A DNA stretch of 64,000 nt from Paenibacillus illinoisensis NBRC 15959 (lineage in GTDB: Bacteria > Bacillota > Bacilli > Paenibacillales > Paenibacillaceae). Positions 40,860 to 50,340 of the stretch are shown here, one piece after another (position 1 is the first letter of the stretch; the number at the start of each line of letters is the position of its first letter). The notes under the pieces were generated by a model that saw only the letters and a list, made by a program, of their open reading frames with translations, was not told the DNA's origin and searched no databases. The DNA lies in NCBI RefSeq assembly GCF_004000925.1, contig NZ_BIME01000008.1:186001-250000 (forward strand), given 5' to 3'. The position numbers and the translations under genes are program-made.

Positions 40860-41843
40860 ATGAACGGGAAGACCAAATGGAATGGAAATACCACAGCGGC
40901 AACCCAGGCGGAAATGGCCACCATGCCGATGAAGCGGGAGTCCAACTGGAAGAGGCAGATCAAGCGCAACAAATGGCTGTACGTGCTTGTGCTTCCCGGA
41001 TTTCTGTACTTTGTTATCTTTAAATATTTGCCCATGTGGGGAATCGTCATTGCCTTTCAGGACTATCAGCCTTTTCTCGGTATCAAGAACAGTGAATGGG
41101 TGGGCATGGAGAACTTTACGACCTTTTTCTCCAATCCAGACTTTTTCCGGTTATTGCGTAACACGCTGGTCCTTGCCATATATGATCTCATATTCTTTTT
41201 CCCGGCACCGATCATTATTGCCCTTTTATTAAATGAAATTAGGATCGCGTTCTTCAAAAGAACGATTCAAACGCTGGTGTATGTACCCCATTTCGTGTCC
41301 ATGGTGATTATCGCCAGTATTACTTACGTATTCCTGACCCCTCAAGGCGGGGTGCTGTACGACCTGATTGCCTGGATAACGGGAAAGCCAATAGATGTAT
41401 TGTCCAGTCCGGGTTCGTTTCGTCCACTCATTATCATTCAGATGATGTGGAAGGAGATGGGCTGGGGAACGATAATCTTCCTGGCCGCACTCGCAGGCGT
41501 GGATACCGAGCAGTATGAGGCTTCCATTGTGGATGGTGCGGGACGGTTGCGACGCATGTGGCACATTACGCTGCCGGCGATCCGCACAACCATTGTGATT
41601 CTGCTCATTCTAAGACTGGGAAACTTTTTGGATACGGGATTCGAACAGATTTATCTGATGACCAATTCGCTTAACCGCGACGTGGCCGATGTATTTGATA
41701 CCTATGTCTATACGGTAGGGATTACGCAAGGGGCATTCAGCTACAGTACCGCAGTAGGATTATTCAAATCGGTCGTGGGTATCATCCTGGTGCTCGGCAG
41801 CAATAAACTTGCCAAAAGATTTGGCCATCCGGGGATTTATTAA
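40860..41843 (+). CDS. LplB-type sugar ABC permease
   Basis: The 327-residue membrane protein starts at ATG 40860 behind GGGAGGGGAGAG. After a polar N-terminal extension come six segments. YVLVLPGFLYFVIFKYLPMW, IAFQDYQPFLGI and the EAA loop YEASIVDGAGRLRRMWHITL are typical of LplB/YteP importers for complex oligosaccharides. It pairs with the next permease and uses a shared ATPase (MsmX-type) encoded elsewhere, as no ATPase lies in this operon. Confidence 0.9.
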   Translation: MNGKTKWNGNTTAATQAEMATMPMKRESNWKRQIKRNKWLYVLVLPGFLYFVIFKYLPMWGIVIAFQDYQPFLGIKNSEWVGMENFTTFFSNPDFFRLLRNTLVLAIYDLIFFFPAPIIIALLLNEIRIAFFKRTIQTLVYVPHFVSMVIIASITYVFLTPQGGVLYDLIAWITGKPIDVLSSPGSFRPLIIIQMMWKEMGWGTIIFLAALAGVDTEQYEASIVDGAGRLRRMWHITLPAIRTTIVILLILRLGNFLDTGFEQIYLMTNSLNRDVADVFDTYVYTVGITQGAFSYSTAVGLFKSVVGIILVLGSNKLAKRFGHPGIY

Positions 41844-41880
41844 GCAGGCATTCTGCATGAATTCATAAGGAGGAAAGCCC

Positions 41881-42768
41881 ATGAACAGCCGTCTATACAA
41901 CAGCCCTGCCGGCAAAGTATTTGATATTTTCAACTACGTCATGCTGGGTATTCTGGGCATACTGACTGTCCTTCCTTTCCTGTATATTATAGGGAATTCG
42001 TTCGCGACCGAAGCCGAGATTACGGAACGAAGTTTCTTTCTCATTCCGAAAGTCTTCTCCTTCAGCGCGTATGAGTATATTTTTTCTTCGTCTACCATCT
42101 TCCGCAGCATTGGCGTCTCCGTATTTGTGACGGTAGCAGGCACGCTGGTCAATCTGTTCTTCACGCTGACGATGGCTTATCCGCTATCCAGAAGCGACTT
42201 CTGGGGACGCAACGTCATGATGAACATGGTGATCTTCTCCATGCTGTTCGGCGGAGGAATGATCCCGACGTATCTCGTCATCCGTGGACTGGGATTGCTC
42301 GATTCTTACTGGGCCCTTATGCTTCCTGGCGCAATCAGCGCTTTTAATTTAATCGTTGTCAAAAACTTTTTTCAGCAAATGCCGCCCGGGCTGGAGGAAG
42401 CGGCCCGTATCGACGGCTGCTCGGATCTCGGGGTACTCTGGCGAATTGTCCTGCCATTATCCAAACCGGTGATTGCCACGTTTGCGTTATTTTATGCCGT
42501 AGGGCATTGGAATAACTTCTTCTCGGCACTCCTGTACATTTCCGACAGTGACAAATGGCCGTTGCAGGTGATGCTGAGGCAGATTGTTCTGCTCTCGCAG
42601 GCAAGCGTTGGGGATATGGCCAATATGGATCCCAATTTCGTACAGCCACCGGAACAGTCCATTAAAATGGCTGTCATTGTGGTAGGTACCATTCCGATTT
42701 TGCTCGTGTATCCGTTTTTGCAAAAGCATTTTGCCAAAGGTGTCATGTTAGGCTCAATCAAAGGCTAA
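41881..42768 (+). CDS. LplC/YtcP-type sugar ABC permease
   Basis: The 295-residue membrane protein lies behind AAGGAGGAAAG. Typical sequence includes FLYIIGNSFATEAEITERSF, ALMLPGAISAFNLIVVKNFF and the EAA loop EEAARIDGCSDLGVLWRIVL. It is the second half of the importer and starts 37 bp after lplB. It ends with VMLGSIKG, the family's conserved C-terminus. Confidence 0.91.
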   Translation: MNSRLYNSPAGKVFDIFNYVMLGILGILTVLPFLYIIGNSFATEAEITERSFFLIPKVFSFSAYEYIFSSSTIFRSIGVSVFVTVAGTLVNLFFTLTMAYPLSRSDFWGRNVMMNMVIFSMLFGGGMIPTYLVIRGLGLLDSYWALMLPGAISAFNLIVVKNFFQQMPPGLEEAARIDGCSDLGVLWRIVLPLSKPVIATFALFYAVGHWNNFFSALLYISDSDKWPLQVMLRQIVLLSQASVGDMANMDPNFVQPPEQSIKMAVIVVGTIPILLVYPFLQKHFAKGVMLGSIKG

Positions 42769-42786
42769 AGCCAAGGGGGAGAACGT

Positions 42787-44298
42787 ATGGGACAAAAAGC
42801 GGGAATCAAAAAAACAGCACTTGTACTTTCGGCAGCATTGTTACTGAGCACGGTTCTGGGAGCTTGCTCCACGGACAAAACCAACGATACGGGCGAAGCG
42901 GCTGCAGGTGGAACCGATCAGATCACGATCATGCTTCCGAACTTTGAAGCCGAAAATCCGCCTGAAAACAGTCCGGTAATCCAGAAACTTGAGGAATTAA
43001 CCAAAGTGGATGTGAATCTGCAATGGGTACCGAGCAGCTCTTATGAGGACAAATTCAACATTACTCTGGCCTCGGGCAAGCTGCCCGACGTGATGGTCGT
43101 GCTCGGCAAATCCCCAAGCTTCATTAACGCTGCACGTACCGGGGCTTTCTGGGAGCTGGGGCCTTATCTGAAAGACTACCCGAACTTGAGCCAGATGAAC
43201 GAAATTATTACGAACAATGCCTCCATTGACGGCAAAACCTACGGCATCTACCGGGGAAGGCCGCTGGGACGTAACGGAATAACGATCCGGAAGGATTGGC
43301 TGGAAAATCTGGGTCTGGAAGCACCCAAAAATCTGGACGATCTTTATAATGTGCTAAAAGCATTCACTACAGATGATCCGGATGGCAACGGCAAGGATGA
43401 TACGTATGGTTTGGTAGCGAGCAAATTTAACGGGCCATGGGACAATATGCAGATCTGGTTTGGTGCGCCCAACAAATGGGGCGATGATGGCAGCGGTAAT
43501 TTGATTCCGGCACACGAAACACCCGAGTATATGGAAGCACTGAAGTTTTTCCGTCAGATCTACAGTGAAGGTTTGGTGAACAAGGACTTTGCCGTGATGG
43601 ATGCGACCAAGCTGCCTGATCCGTTTGTCAACGGGCAGGCGGGTGTCATGATTGATGTGGCGGATAACGCACAGCGGATAGAGCAGAAAATTCTGGAGAA
43701 GGACCCATCGGCCACAGGGCGGGTGGATGTGCTTCAGGCGGTGGAAGGACCCAAAGGGCTGCGTGACATGCCAACCTCAGGCTACTCCGGTATGATCGCC
43801 GTCTCCAAAAGTGGTGTGAAAACGGAAGAAGACCTGAAAAAGGTGCTCGCATTTCTGGATCAATTGAACGAGCCGGAGCTCCAGGCTTTGCTGTCTAATG
43901 GTCTGGAAGGCAAGCAATATGAGAAAAAAGGGGAATATGTTGTTCCGACCACCGACAAGCTTGCACTGCGAGATCTGCAGGGTCTGAACCAAATTTTGAT
44001 GTTCCTTCCGGAAGACCGCGCCTTCCGGGTTGAACCGACGCCGGTGCGTGAGAAGGTGGCAGAGGTACAAAAGGCCAACGAGGAGATCGTTGTTCCCAAT
44101 CCGGGTGAGCCGTTGATCTCTGATGTTTATGCACAGAAAGGGCCCCAGCTGGATAACATCATCAACGATGCCCGTATCAAATTCATCGTGGGACAGATTG
44201 ATGAGAAGGGATTCCAGGATGCAATCGCACTGTGGAAGAGCAGTGGCGGTGATGAGTACGTGAAGGAAGTCAACGAACTGTACGCTGCATTGAAGTAG
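42787..44298 (+). CDS. LplA-type extracellular sugar-binding lipoprotein
   Basis: The 503-residue family-1 solute-binding protein has lipobox LGAC (Cys about 27). INIMLPNF-like start, DVNLQWVPSSSYEDKFNITL, ASGKLPDVMVVLG and YGIYRGRPLGRNGITIRKDW mark the LplA subgroup serving large oligosaccharides. It is anchored outside the membrane and feeds the two permeases. A hairpin 14-51 bp after its stop may raise its level relative to the downstream hydrolase genes. Confidence 0.9.
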   Translation: MGQKAGIKKTALVLSAALLLSTVLGACSTDKTNDTGEAAAGGTDQITIMLPNFEAENPPENSPVIQKLEELTKVDVNLQWVPSSSYEDKFNITLASGKLPDVMVVLGKSPSFINAARTGAFWELGPYLKDYPNLSQMNEIITNNASIDGKTYGIYRGRPLGRNGITIRKDWLENLGLEAPKNLDDLYNVLKAFTTDDPDGNGKDDTYGLVASKFNGPWDNMQIWFGAPNKWGDDGSGNLIPAHETPEYMEALKFFRQIYSEGLVNKDFAVMDATKLPDPFVNGQAGVMIDVADNAQRIEQKILEKDPSATGRVDVLQAVEGPKGLRDMPTSGYSGMIAVSKSGVKTEEDLKKVLAFLDQLNEPELQALLSNGLEGKQYEKKGEYVVPTTDKLALRDLQGLNQILMFLPEDRAFRVEPTPVREKVAEVQKANEEIVVPNPGEPLISDVYAQKGPQLDNIINDARIKFIVGQIDEKGFQDAIALWKSSGGDEYVKEVNELYAALK

Positions 44299-44311
44299 AA
44301 GGATACCAGAG

Positions 44312-44349
44312 CCCGGCAGCCGTACGTAAGTACAACAGAAGCTGTCGGG
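44312..44349 (+). terminator. Hairpin after the sugar-binding protein gene
   Basis: CCCGGCAGC (44312-44320) pairs with GCTGTCGGG (44341-44349, one G-T); GTAC/GTAC pairs inside the loop. Only TATTTCC follows, so this is likelier a partial terminator or mRNA-stabilising hairpin. The remaining gap to 44505 holds a lone TATAAT at 44418 without a good -35. Confidence 0.5.
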
Positions 44350-44504
44350 TATTTCCATCTATATCAATTTTTTAAAACATTTTGTATTTACAGGCTCCCT
44401 AACCGCATTTTTTAAGGTATAATCATAGCCAAACAAACGTACATGAACATAAATGAACCGTAATGGAAGAAGAAAAGACTCTTTTTAACAGGGAGGAAAG
44501 CGAC

Positions 44505-47500
44505 ATGTGGAACGGGGAGGCATTTGCGAATCCCGCCGCGCAGTACCGGATTCATCCGTTCTGGTTTTGGAATGGGGATATGGAGGAAGAGCAGATCCAA
44601 CGGCAAGTGAATGAAATGTCAGCACAAGGTGTGGGCGGTTTTTTCATTTGTCCGCGTCAGGGGCTTCAGATCCCCTATCTGTCGGATGCTTGGTTTGACA
44701 AGGTCCGGATTGCGGTGGAAGCAGCCGAGACCTGTGGCATGCAAGTATGGCTGTATGACGAATACCCTTATCCTAGCGGCATGGCAGGCGGTGAGGTCAC
44801 CCTGGATTTCCCTGAAGCCAAGCAGCGCCAGCTCGTGCATCAGCGGTTACATGTGCAGGGCGGAGAAGCTGTGAACCATGAGTTACCGTGGGGGCGAATT
44901 TTGGTCGCCAAAGCCATACCAAAAGACGCAGAGGGTAACCGATTATGGGATAAGTCTATCGATCTGCGGCACCACATCGGTAATATCCAGACCGATCAGG
45001 TATATCAGGAGACGGGTCTCACGTCGTATAATCGCAAGCGATTTTTTACATATCGGACGGCTTTCCGCCTGGTTTGGGACCCCCCGGCAGGGAATTGGGA
45101 TGTAATCCTGTTTCAGGAAGTGGAGATGGATGATTTCAAATATTACGGCAATTTTGTTGACCCGTGCCATAGGGAAGCGATGAGCCGTTTTATTGAACTT
45201 ACCCATGACCGATATGCGGCGGCTGTTGGAACACATTTTGACAGCGTTATCAAAGGCATGTTCTCTGACGAAATTGCACCGCTCGGACGTATTCCCTGGT
45301 CTCCTCAGCTACCTGCATATTTCCGCGAACGCTGTGGATACAGTCTGATTGATTCGCTTCCTGCCCTGTTATACGGTGATGTTCCGGAGTCGGCCCGTAT
45401 CCGGTATGACTATTATCAATCGCTTCATCTGCTTCTCAGGGAGTCATACCATCAGCAGGTGCATGACTGGTGCGAAGATGCGGGAATCCAGTATGCCGCA
45501 GAAGTTCCCGGGGTACGGATGACGACTCAGTTGTTCAGCCATATGCCCGGGGGAGACTCCGCACATGAGAAGATTGGGCGCCCCTTATCCTGGATTCTGG
45601 AACGGTACGGCAAAAGAATGCGTGACAATCCGAAGATGGTCAGCTCCCTGGCCAGACAGCTGGGACGCAGCCGCAATTTGATCGAGTGCTTTCATAGTGT
45701 GGGCTGGTCGATGACGCTGCAGGATGCGAAATGGATGATTGACCGGATGGCTGCCATGGGCACGAATTTCTATAATTTCCACGCCTTTTTCTATACGATT
45801 GGCGGGTTAACGAAGCATGATGCACCGCCATCCCAGTTTCTGCAGAATCCATACTGGAAGCATTTCCGTCAGCTTGGAGATTACACGGGACGAATAAGTT
45901 ATCTCATGAGCACGGGGACAGCCGATATTCGGATTGCCGTTCTTGATCCGACGACCACATTCTGGAGCCTGATGGGCAATCCGCTGCATGGGTTTGAATA
46001 CAGCGGTGAGGATGAATCCGAACGGGCGAGACTGGAGCGGCTTACAAATGATTGGATGCGAATTGGTGTACATCTGCTAGAGAACAGACGTGACTATGAC
46101 CATCTGGACCCTGAGCTGCTGGCTGAAGCCGAACTTGCGGGTGGAACGATTCAGATTGGTGCTGCCAGATACGAAGTACTTATCCTTCCGCCGATGCTGA
46201 ACCTGGAGGCGAATGCCTGGAAGCAGGTGAGACGATTTGCTGAGCAAGGAGGAACCGTCATATCCGTCGGACTGCCTCCGTACATTGCAATTCAGGAAGG
46301 AAGCCCAGCAGGCAATGAAGCAGCAAACTTCTTCGGTGCAGGGGATCAACCCGAGGAAGAGTATTGGGGTCATGCCGGGGAAACCAGGCAAGGCAGCAGT
46401 GAATTAATGTGGCAGCAAGGGAAGGGAGAAGCCTACTTCCTTCCGGTTGGTGCAGGTCAGGGGAATGATTCAACGCTTGAATTAATCTCGCTATTGCTGG
46501 ACCAGGTGCTGCCAGAGCCTATCTGTTGGATTATGGAGGAAGAGAGTGCCTCCTTGTTAATGCAGACCCGTCAATTATCGGATGGTGAATATATGGTGTT
46601 CCTGTCTAACCAAGAGGGTCGGCAATTAAAGGGACAATTGAAGGTTGTTGCCAAGCAGTTATGGAGCAGTACGGATGTCTCATCGTATAAACGTGTGCTG
46701 GCAGAGCGGCTTAATCTGGAGACAGGAGAACGGGAAGTCTTGCCGCTGACCAGCAGCGGGGGAGAATGGTGTATTTCACTCGGGGTTGCCGGGTATGAAG
46801 CACACGCTGTGCGGCTGACTCTGCAAGCTAAATCTTCTGAGGATATACGGGGTAACCTCGGTCAGACCGAAGTGGCTGCACCCTTCAAGCCTGATGCTGC
46901 ACATATGCCATCTGCGCCCCTTATTTTACCTGTAGAAGGGCCATGGCGACTGGAGACCATTCAGCCCAATATTCTTCGGATTGGACAGTTCCGTCTTACG
47001 GCAACGAATGACAATGGCGTGATCTTGGATACCAAGCATGCAGGCGTTAAGCCTTTTATCGATCAAGCGGCTGAATTGTCGGGACATCATCACTTGCCTG
47101 TTCAGTTTAATCAGGTATTTGGCACGCCGAAGAAAGCGGAAATTGCCTATCCGATACAATGCCGGTACACTACAGCTTTTGAACTGGGAACGGCTTTGCC
47201 GGAGTGCAGCCTATTTATGGATCGGGCAGCCATTGCAGGCGCTTGGATCATGGAGATCAACGGCCATACGATTGGGCCTGATCAATTCGAGTTTGTTGAG
47301 ATCACAGATTATACCAACATTGCATGTGATATCAATGAGTGGCTGCACACGGGCTTGAATGAAATAACGATTACGGTACAGGTCACGAAGGATGAGGAAG
47401 GAATCCTTGATCCACTTTATTTGCAGGGACGGTTTGGCGTGGAGTTTCATCACGAAGGGATGGTCTCTTTGGTCCGTGAGCCGGATACGGCGATTCGTAT

Positions 47501-47843
47501 CACACCTGAACCACAGCCCCTGTATCCATATTATGCAGGAGAGATGAGCTATAAACGCAGCTTCTGGCTGGATCAGCCTGACGCCGATGCAGAGTCCTTT
47601 GAACTTGAATTCAGTGAATGGCTTGTGCAGGATGTGGCGGAGGTTTTGGTCAACGGTCATAGCCTTGGCGTGCGCTGCTGGTCTCCGTATCGCTGGAGTG
47701 GAGAAACGTCCTTGCTCCGTTCAGGAGACAACGAGATTGAAGTACGCATCACCAATACGTTGATTGGTCTGCTCGAAGGTACCTATTTTGATTCGGATAG
47801 CCATAGTTTGCAAGAGGCTGGTATTGGATTAGTTGAAGAATAA
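44505..47843 (+). CDS. Large glycoside hydrolase, GH106-like (alpha-L-rhamnosidase candidate)
   Basis: The product has 1112 residues from ATG 44505, set by AGGGAGGAAAG. The N-terminal IHPFWFWNGDMEEEQIQRQV, GVGGFFICPRQGLQIPYLSD and WLYDEYPYPSGMAGGEVT match the Glyco_hydro_106-type barrel. No signal peptide is seen, so it works in the cytosol on imported oligosaccharides. The C-terminal third looks like beta-sandwich carbohydrate-binding modules (LFMDRAAIAGAWIMEINGH; VLVNGHSLGVRCWSPYRW). GH106 members remove L-rhamnose from pectic chains or glycoconjugates. The family call is from motif memory and activity is unproven. Confidence 0.72.
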   Translation: MWNGEAFANPAAQYRIHPFWFWNGDMEEEQIQRQVNEMSAQGVGGFFICPRQGLQIPYLSDAWFDKVRIAVEAAETCGMQVWLYDEYPYPSGMAGGEVTLDFPEAKQRQLVHQRLHVQGGEAVNHELPWGRILVAKAIPKDAEGNRLWDKSIDLRHHIGNIQTDQVYQETGLTSYNRKRFFTYRTAFRLVWDPPAGNWDVILFQEVEMDDFKYYGNFVDPCHREAMSRFIELTHDRYAAAVGTHFDSVIKGMFSDEIAPLGRIPWSPQLPAYFRERCGYSLIDSLPALLYGDVPESARIRYDYYQSLHLLLRESYHQQVHDWCEDAGIQYAAEVPGVRMTTQLFSHMPGGDSAHEKIGRPLSWILERYGKRMRDNPKMVSSLARQLGRSRNLIECFHSVGWSMTLQDAKWMIDRMAAMGTNFYNFHAFFYTIGGLTKHDAPPSQFLQNPYWKHFRQLGDYTGRISYLMSTGTADIRIAVLDPTTTFWSLMGNPLHGFEYSGEDESERARLERLTNDWMRIGVHLLENRRDYDHLDPELLAEAELAGGTIQIGAARYEVLILPPMLNLEANAWKQVRRFAEQGGTVISVGLPPYIAIQEGSPAGNEAANFFGAGDQPEEEYWGHAGETRQGSSELMWQQGKGEAYFLPVGAGQGNDSTLELISLLLDQVLPEPICWIMEEESASLLMQTRQLSDGEYMVFLSNQEGRQLKGQLKVVAKQLWSSTDVSSYKRVLAERLNLETGEREVLPLTSSGGEWCISLGVAGYEAHAVRLTLQAKSSEDIRGNLGQTEVAAPFKPDAAHMPSAPLILPVEGPWRLETIQPNILRIGQFRLTATNDNGVILDTKHAGVKPFIDQAAELSGHHHLPVQFNQVFGTPKKAEIAYPIQCRYTTAFELGTALPECSLFMDRAAIAGAWIMEINGHTIGPDQFEFVEITDYTNIACDINEWLHTGLNEITITVQVTKDEEGILDPLYLQGRFGVEFHHEGMVSLVREPDTAIRITPEPQPLYPYYAGEMSYKRSFWLDQPDADAESFELEFSEWLVQDVAEVLVNGHSLGVRCWSPYRWSGETSLLRSGDNEIEVRITNTLIGLLEGTYFDSDSHSLQEAGIGLVEE

Positions 47844-47868
47844 ATTTGGAAATGTGGAGGAGACGCAT

Positions 47869-49530
47869 ATGAGTACAACCCATTCAGAACAGGAAAAAAT
47901 GGCTGCCGTCTGGGTCGCGGATCAGGGAGACGGGACGTATCGCAACCCCATATTGCATGCCGATTATTCTGACCCTGACGTCATTCGTGTCGGCGATGAT
48001 TTTTATATGACTGCTTCAAGTTTCTCGCACATACCCGGGCTGCCCATTTTGCATTCGAAGGATCTGGTGAACTGGAAGCTGGTGCAGTACGCCATTCAGC
48101 GGCTGGATCTGGAAGGGTATGATGTACCGCTTCATGGCAAGGGCGTATGGGCACCAAGCATCCGGTATCATGACGGGAAGTACTGGATTTTCTTCAGCAC
48201 GCCGGATGAAGGCATCTTCATGACAACAGCCGATCACCCCGAGGGCGAATGGTCGCCTCTTCATCTGGTCCATGAGGTGAAGGGCTGGATTGATCCTTGC
48301 CCGTTATGGGATGAAGATGGTCAAGCTTATTTGGTTCACGCCTTTGCTAAGAGCCGCGCTGGCATAAAAAGCAAGATTAAGGTGTGCCGCATGGCACCGG
48401 ATGGAAGCAGGCTCCTGGATGAAGGGCAGATTGTTTTTGACGGTACAGCTCATCACCCTACGATTGAGGGGCCGAAGTTTTATAAGCGGGACGGGTACTA
48501 CTACATCTTTGCTCCCGCCGGGGGTGTGAAGCCTGGATGGCAAACCGTTTTGCGTTCCAAGCAGGTGTTTGGTCCCTATGAGGATCGGATCGTGATGCAT
48601 CAGGGAGCTTCCAATGTTAATGGTCCTCATCAGGGGGGATACGTGGAACTGGAATCAGGAGAGTCATGGTTCATTCATTTTCAGGATCGGGATGCATATG
48701 GCCGAATCGTTCATCTTCAGCCCATGAAGTGGAACGAAGACGGATGGCCTGTCATTGGCGTAGATCGTGAAGGAAATGGAACAGGTGAGCCTGTGGATGT
48801 GTACAACAAACCCGATGTGGGTGCTGCCTATCCGATTGTTGTGCCTGATGTTTCAGATGATTTCCAAAATGAACGCATAGGAGTTCAGTGGCAGTGGCAG
48901 GCCAACTCCCGTCCCGAATGGGCAGAGGTTGTTCCGGACAAGGGACTTGTATTACATATGCATCCTTACCCGGAAGGCATACAATCCTTATTCGGCGTTC
49001 CGCAGCTGCTTATGCAGAAGCTACCTGCCTCCGCCTTCGAAGCGACAACCAAGCTGACCTTTTTGCCAAAGCAGGAGGGTGACCGAGCGGGGCTCATTGT
49101 TTTTGGTGATGATTATGCTTGCCTGAGTCTCTATCAGACTGACACTGGAGCGGTCAGGTTGTCCCTGCTCCGCGGAGCCAAACAGCCAGACAACCATTTG
49201 CATGCGGATGAATCGGAAGAAGCCGGACTGGATTGGAGTGAGCATGGTTCACTGGAAACCGGTTGGACCATTCATCTCCGCTTTTCGCTGGAGGAACCTG
49301 CTCGCTGCCAGTTTAGCTGGAGTAAGAACGGAGAAGAATTTCAGCCCATTGGTGCACCGTTTACGGCGACAACTGCACTTTGGGTTGGTGCGAAGATGGG
49401 GGTATTTGCTCTAAACACGCAATCTGCAAATCGTGGTGGCCAAGGCATTTTTCGATATTTTGAGGTGAAAGAAACGGTGGAAGAACAGGGTAAGGAGGAG
49501 GTCCAAGATGGGACATCGCATTCAGTTTGA
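47869..49530 (+). CDS. GH43 family glycoside hydrolase
   Basis: The 553-residue enzyme starts at ATG 47869 behind GGAGGAG. The five-bladed propeller begins YRNPILHADYSDPDVIRVGD, with the catalytic-base Asp in YSDPDV. WAPSIRYHDGKYWIFFST and WIDPCPLWDEDGQAYLVHA follow, and HHPTIEGPKFYKRDGYYYIF contains the probable acid Glu. A C-terminal jelly-roll domain (about 345-545) is typical of xylosidase/arabinofuranosidase subfamilies. No signal peptide. It probably trims xylose, arabinose or galactose from side chains. Confidence 0.88.
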   Translation: MSTTHSEQEKMAAVWVADQGDGTYRNPILHADYSDPDVIRVGDDFYMTASSFSHIPGLPILHSKDLVNWKLVQYAIQRLDLEGYDVPLHGKGVWAPSIRYHDGKYWIFFSTPDEGIFMTTADHPEGEWSPLHLVHEVKGWIDPCPLWDEDGQAYLVHAFAKSRAGIKSKIKVCRMAPDGSRLLDEGQIVFDGTAHHPTIEGPKFYKRDGYYYIFAPAGGVKPGWQTVLRSKQVFGPYEDRIVMHQGASNVNGPHQGGYVELESGESWFIHFQDRDAYGRIVHLQPMKWNEDGWPVIGVDREGNGTGEPVDVYNKPDVGAAYPIVVPDVSDDFQNERIGVQWQWQANSRPEWAEVVPDKGLVLHMHPYPEGIQSLFGVPQLLMQKLPASAFEATTKLTFLPKQEGDRAGLIVFGDDYACLSLYQTDTGAVRLSLLRGAKQPDNHLHADESEEAGLDWSEHGSLETGWTIHLRFSLEEPARCQFSWSKNGEEFQPIGAPFTATTALWVGAKMGVFALNTQSANRGGQGIFRYFEVKETVEEQGKEEVQDGTSHSV

Positions 49531-50329
49531 TCGGTATCCTGGCGGTGTGATGAAGGCATTGACGCTCAGTTATGACGACGGTGTGGTTCACGACCGCAGG
49601 CTGGTGGAGATTTTTAATCGCTATGGGCTGCGAGGAACATTCAATCTGAACTCAGGGACGCTCGGGAAACCGGGGCGAATTGAGCCGGAGGAAGTCGCTG
49701 AACTGTATGCCGGGCATGAAGTGGCTGTGCATACGGTTACTCATCCTACATTGCCTTATGTACCGGATGAGCTGTTGAACGAAGAAATTATGGAGGATCG
49801 CCGAGCACTGGAGCAGCTTGTTGGTTATCCGGTGAGGGGAATGGCCTATCCCAATGGAGGGTTTGATCGTGCACTGAGTACCAAACTGGAGTGGTTAGGC
49901 TTGGACTATGCCCGGACGGTTGAATCCCACGGCAGATATACGCTGCCTGAACGCCCGCTAGAATGGCACCCGACCTGTCATCATAAAAATGACCTGGCAG
50001 CGCATGCCGAGCGTTTTATCCAGCATTCCAAAACGGGTACACCGCTCCTGCTCTATGTTTGGGGACACAGTTACGAATTCAATGATAACGACAATTGGGA
50101 GATCATTGAGCAGTTTGGCGAGCAGATCGGCGGAAGGGACGATATTTGGTACGCGACGAATTTCGAGATCATTGCCTATTGGAAAGCGGTCAAACGACTG
50201 GAATGTTCAGCAGACCGATCCATTATCCATAATCCATCGGCCATATCCGTCTGGTTCACGGCAGATCAGCAGGTCATTGAAGCGCGTGCAGGGGAGACAT
50301 TGCGTTTAACCGAACGAATTAAGGTATAG
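49508..50329 (+). CDS. Polysaccharide deacetylase (NodB fold)
   Basis: The 273-residue protein overlaps the GH43 gene by 23 bp and starts at ATG 49508 after AAGGAGGAGG. MKALTLSYDDGVVHDRRLVE has the catalytic and metal Asp pair, and AVHTVTHPTLPYV contains the two metal-binding His. RGMAYPNGGFDRAL resembles the family's Pro/Gly block. It lacks a secretion signal, so it probably deacetylates imported oligosaccharides before hydrolysis. This fits O-acetylated pectin fragments. Confidence 0.85.
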   Translation: MGHRIQFDRYPGGVMKALTLSYDDGVVHDRRLVEIFNRYGLRGTFNLNSGTLGKPGRIEPEEVAELYAGHEVAVHTVTHPTLPYVPDELLNEEIMEDRRALEQLVGYPVRGMAYPNGGFDRALSTKLEWLGLDYARTVESHGRYTLPERPLEWHPTCHHKNDLAAHAERFIQHSKTGTPLLLYVWGHSYEFNDNDNWEIIEQFGEQIGGRDDIWYATNFEIIAYWKAVKRLECSADRSIIHNPSAISVWFTADQQVIEARAGETLRLTERIKV

Positions 50330-50340
50330 GGAAGGGGCTG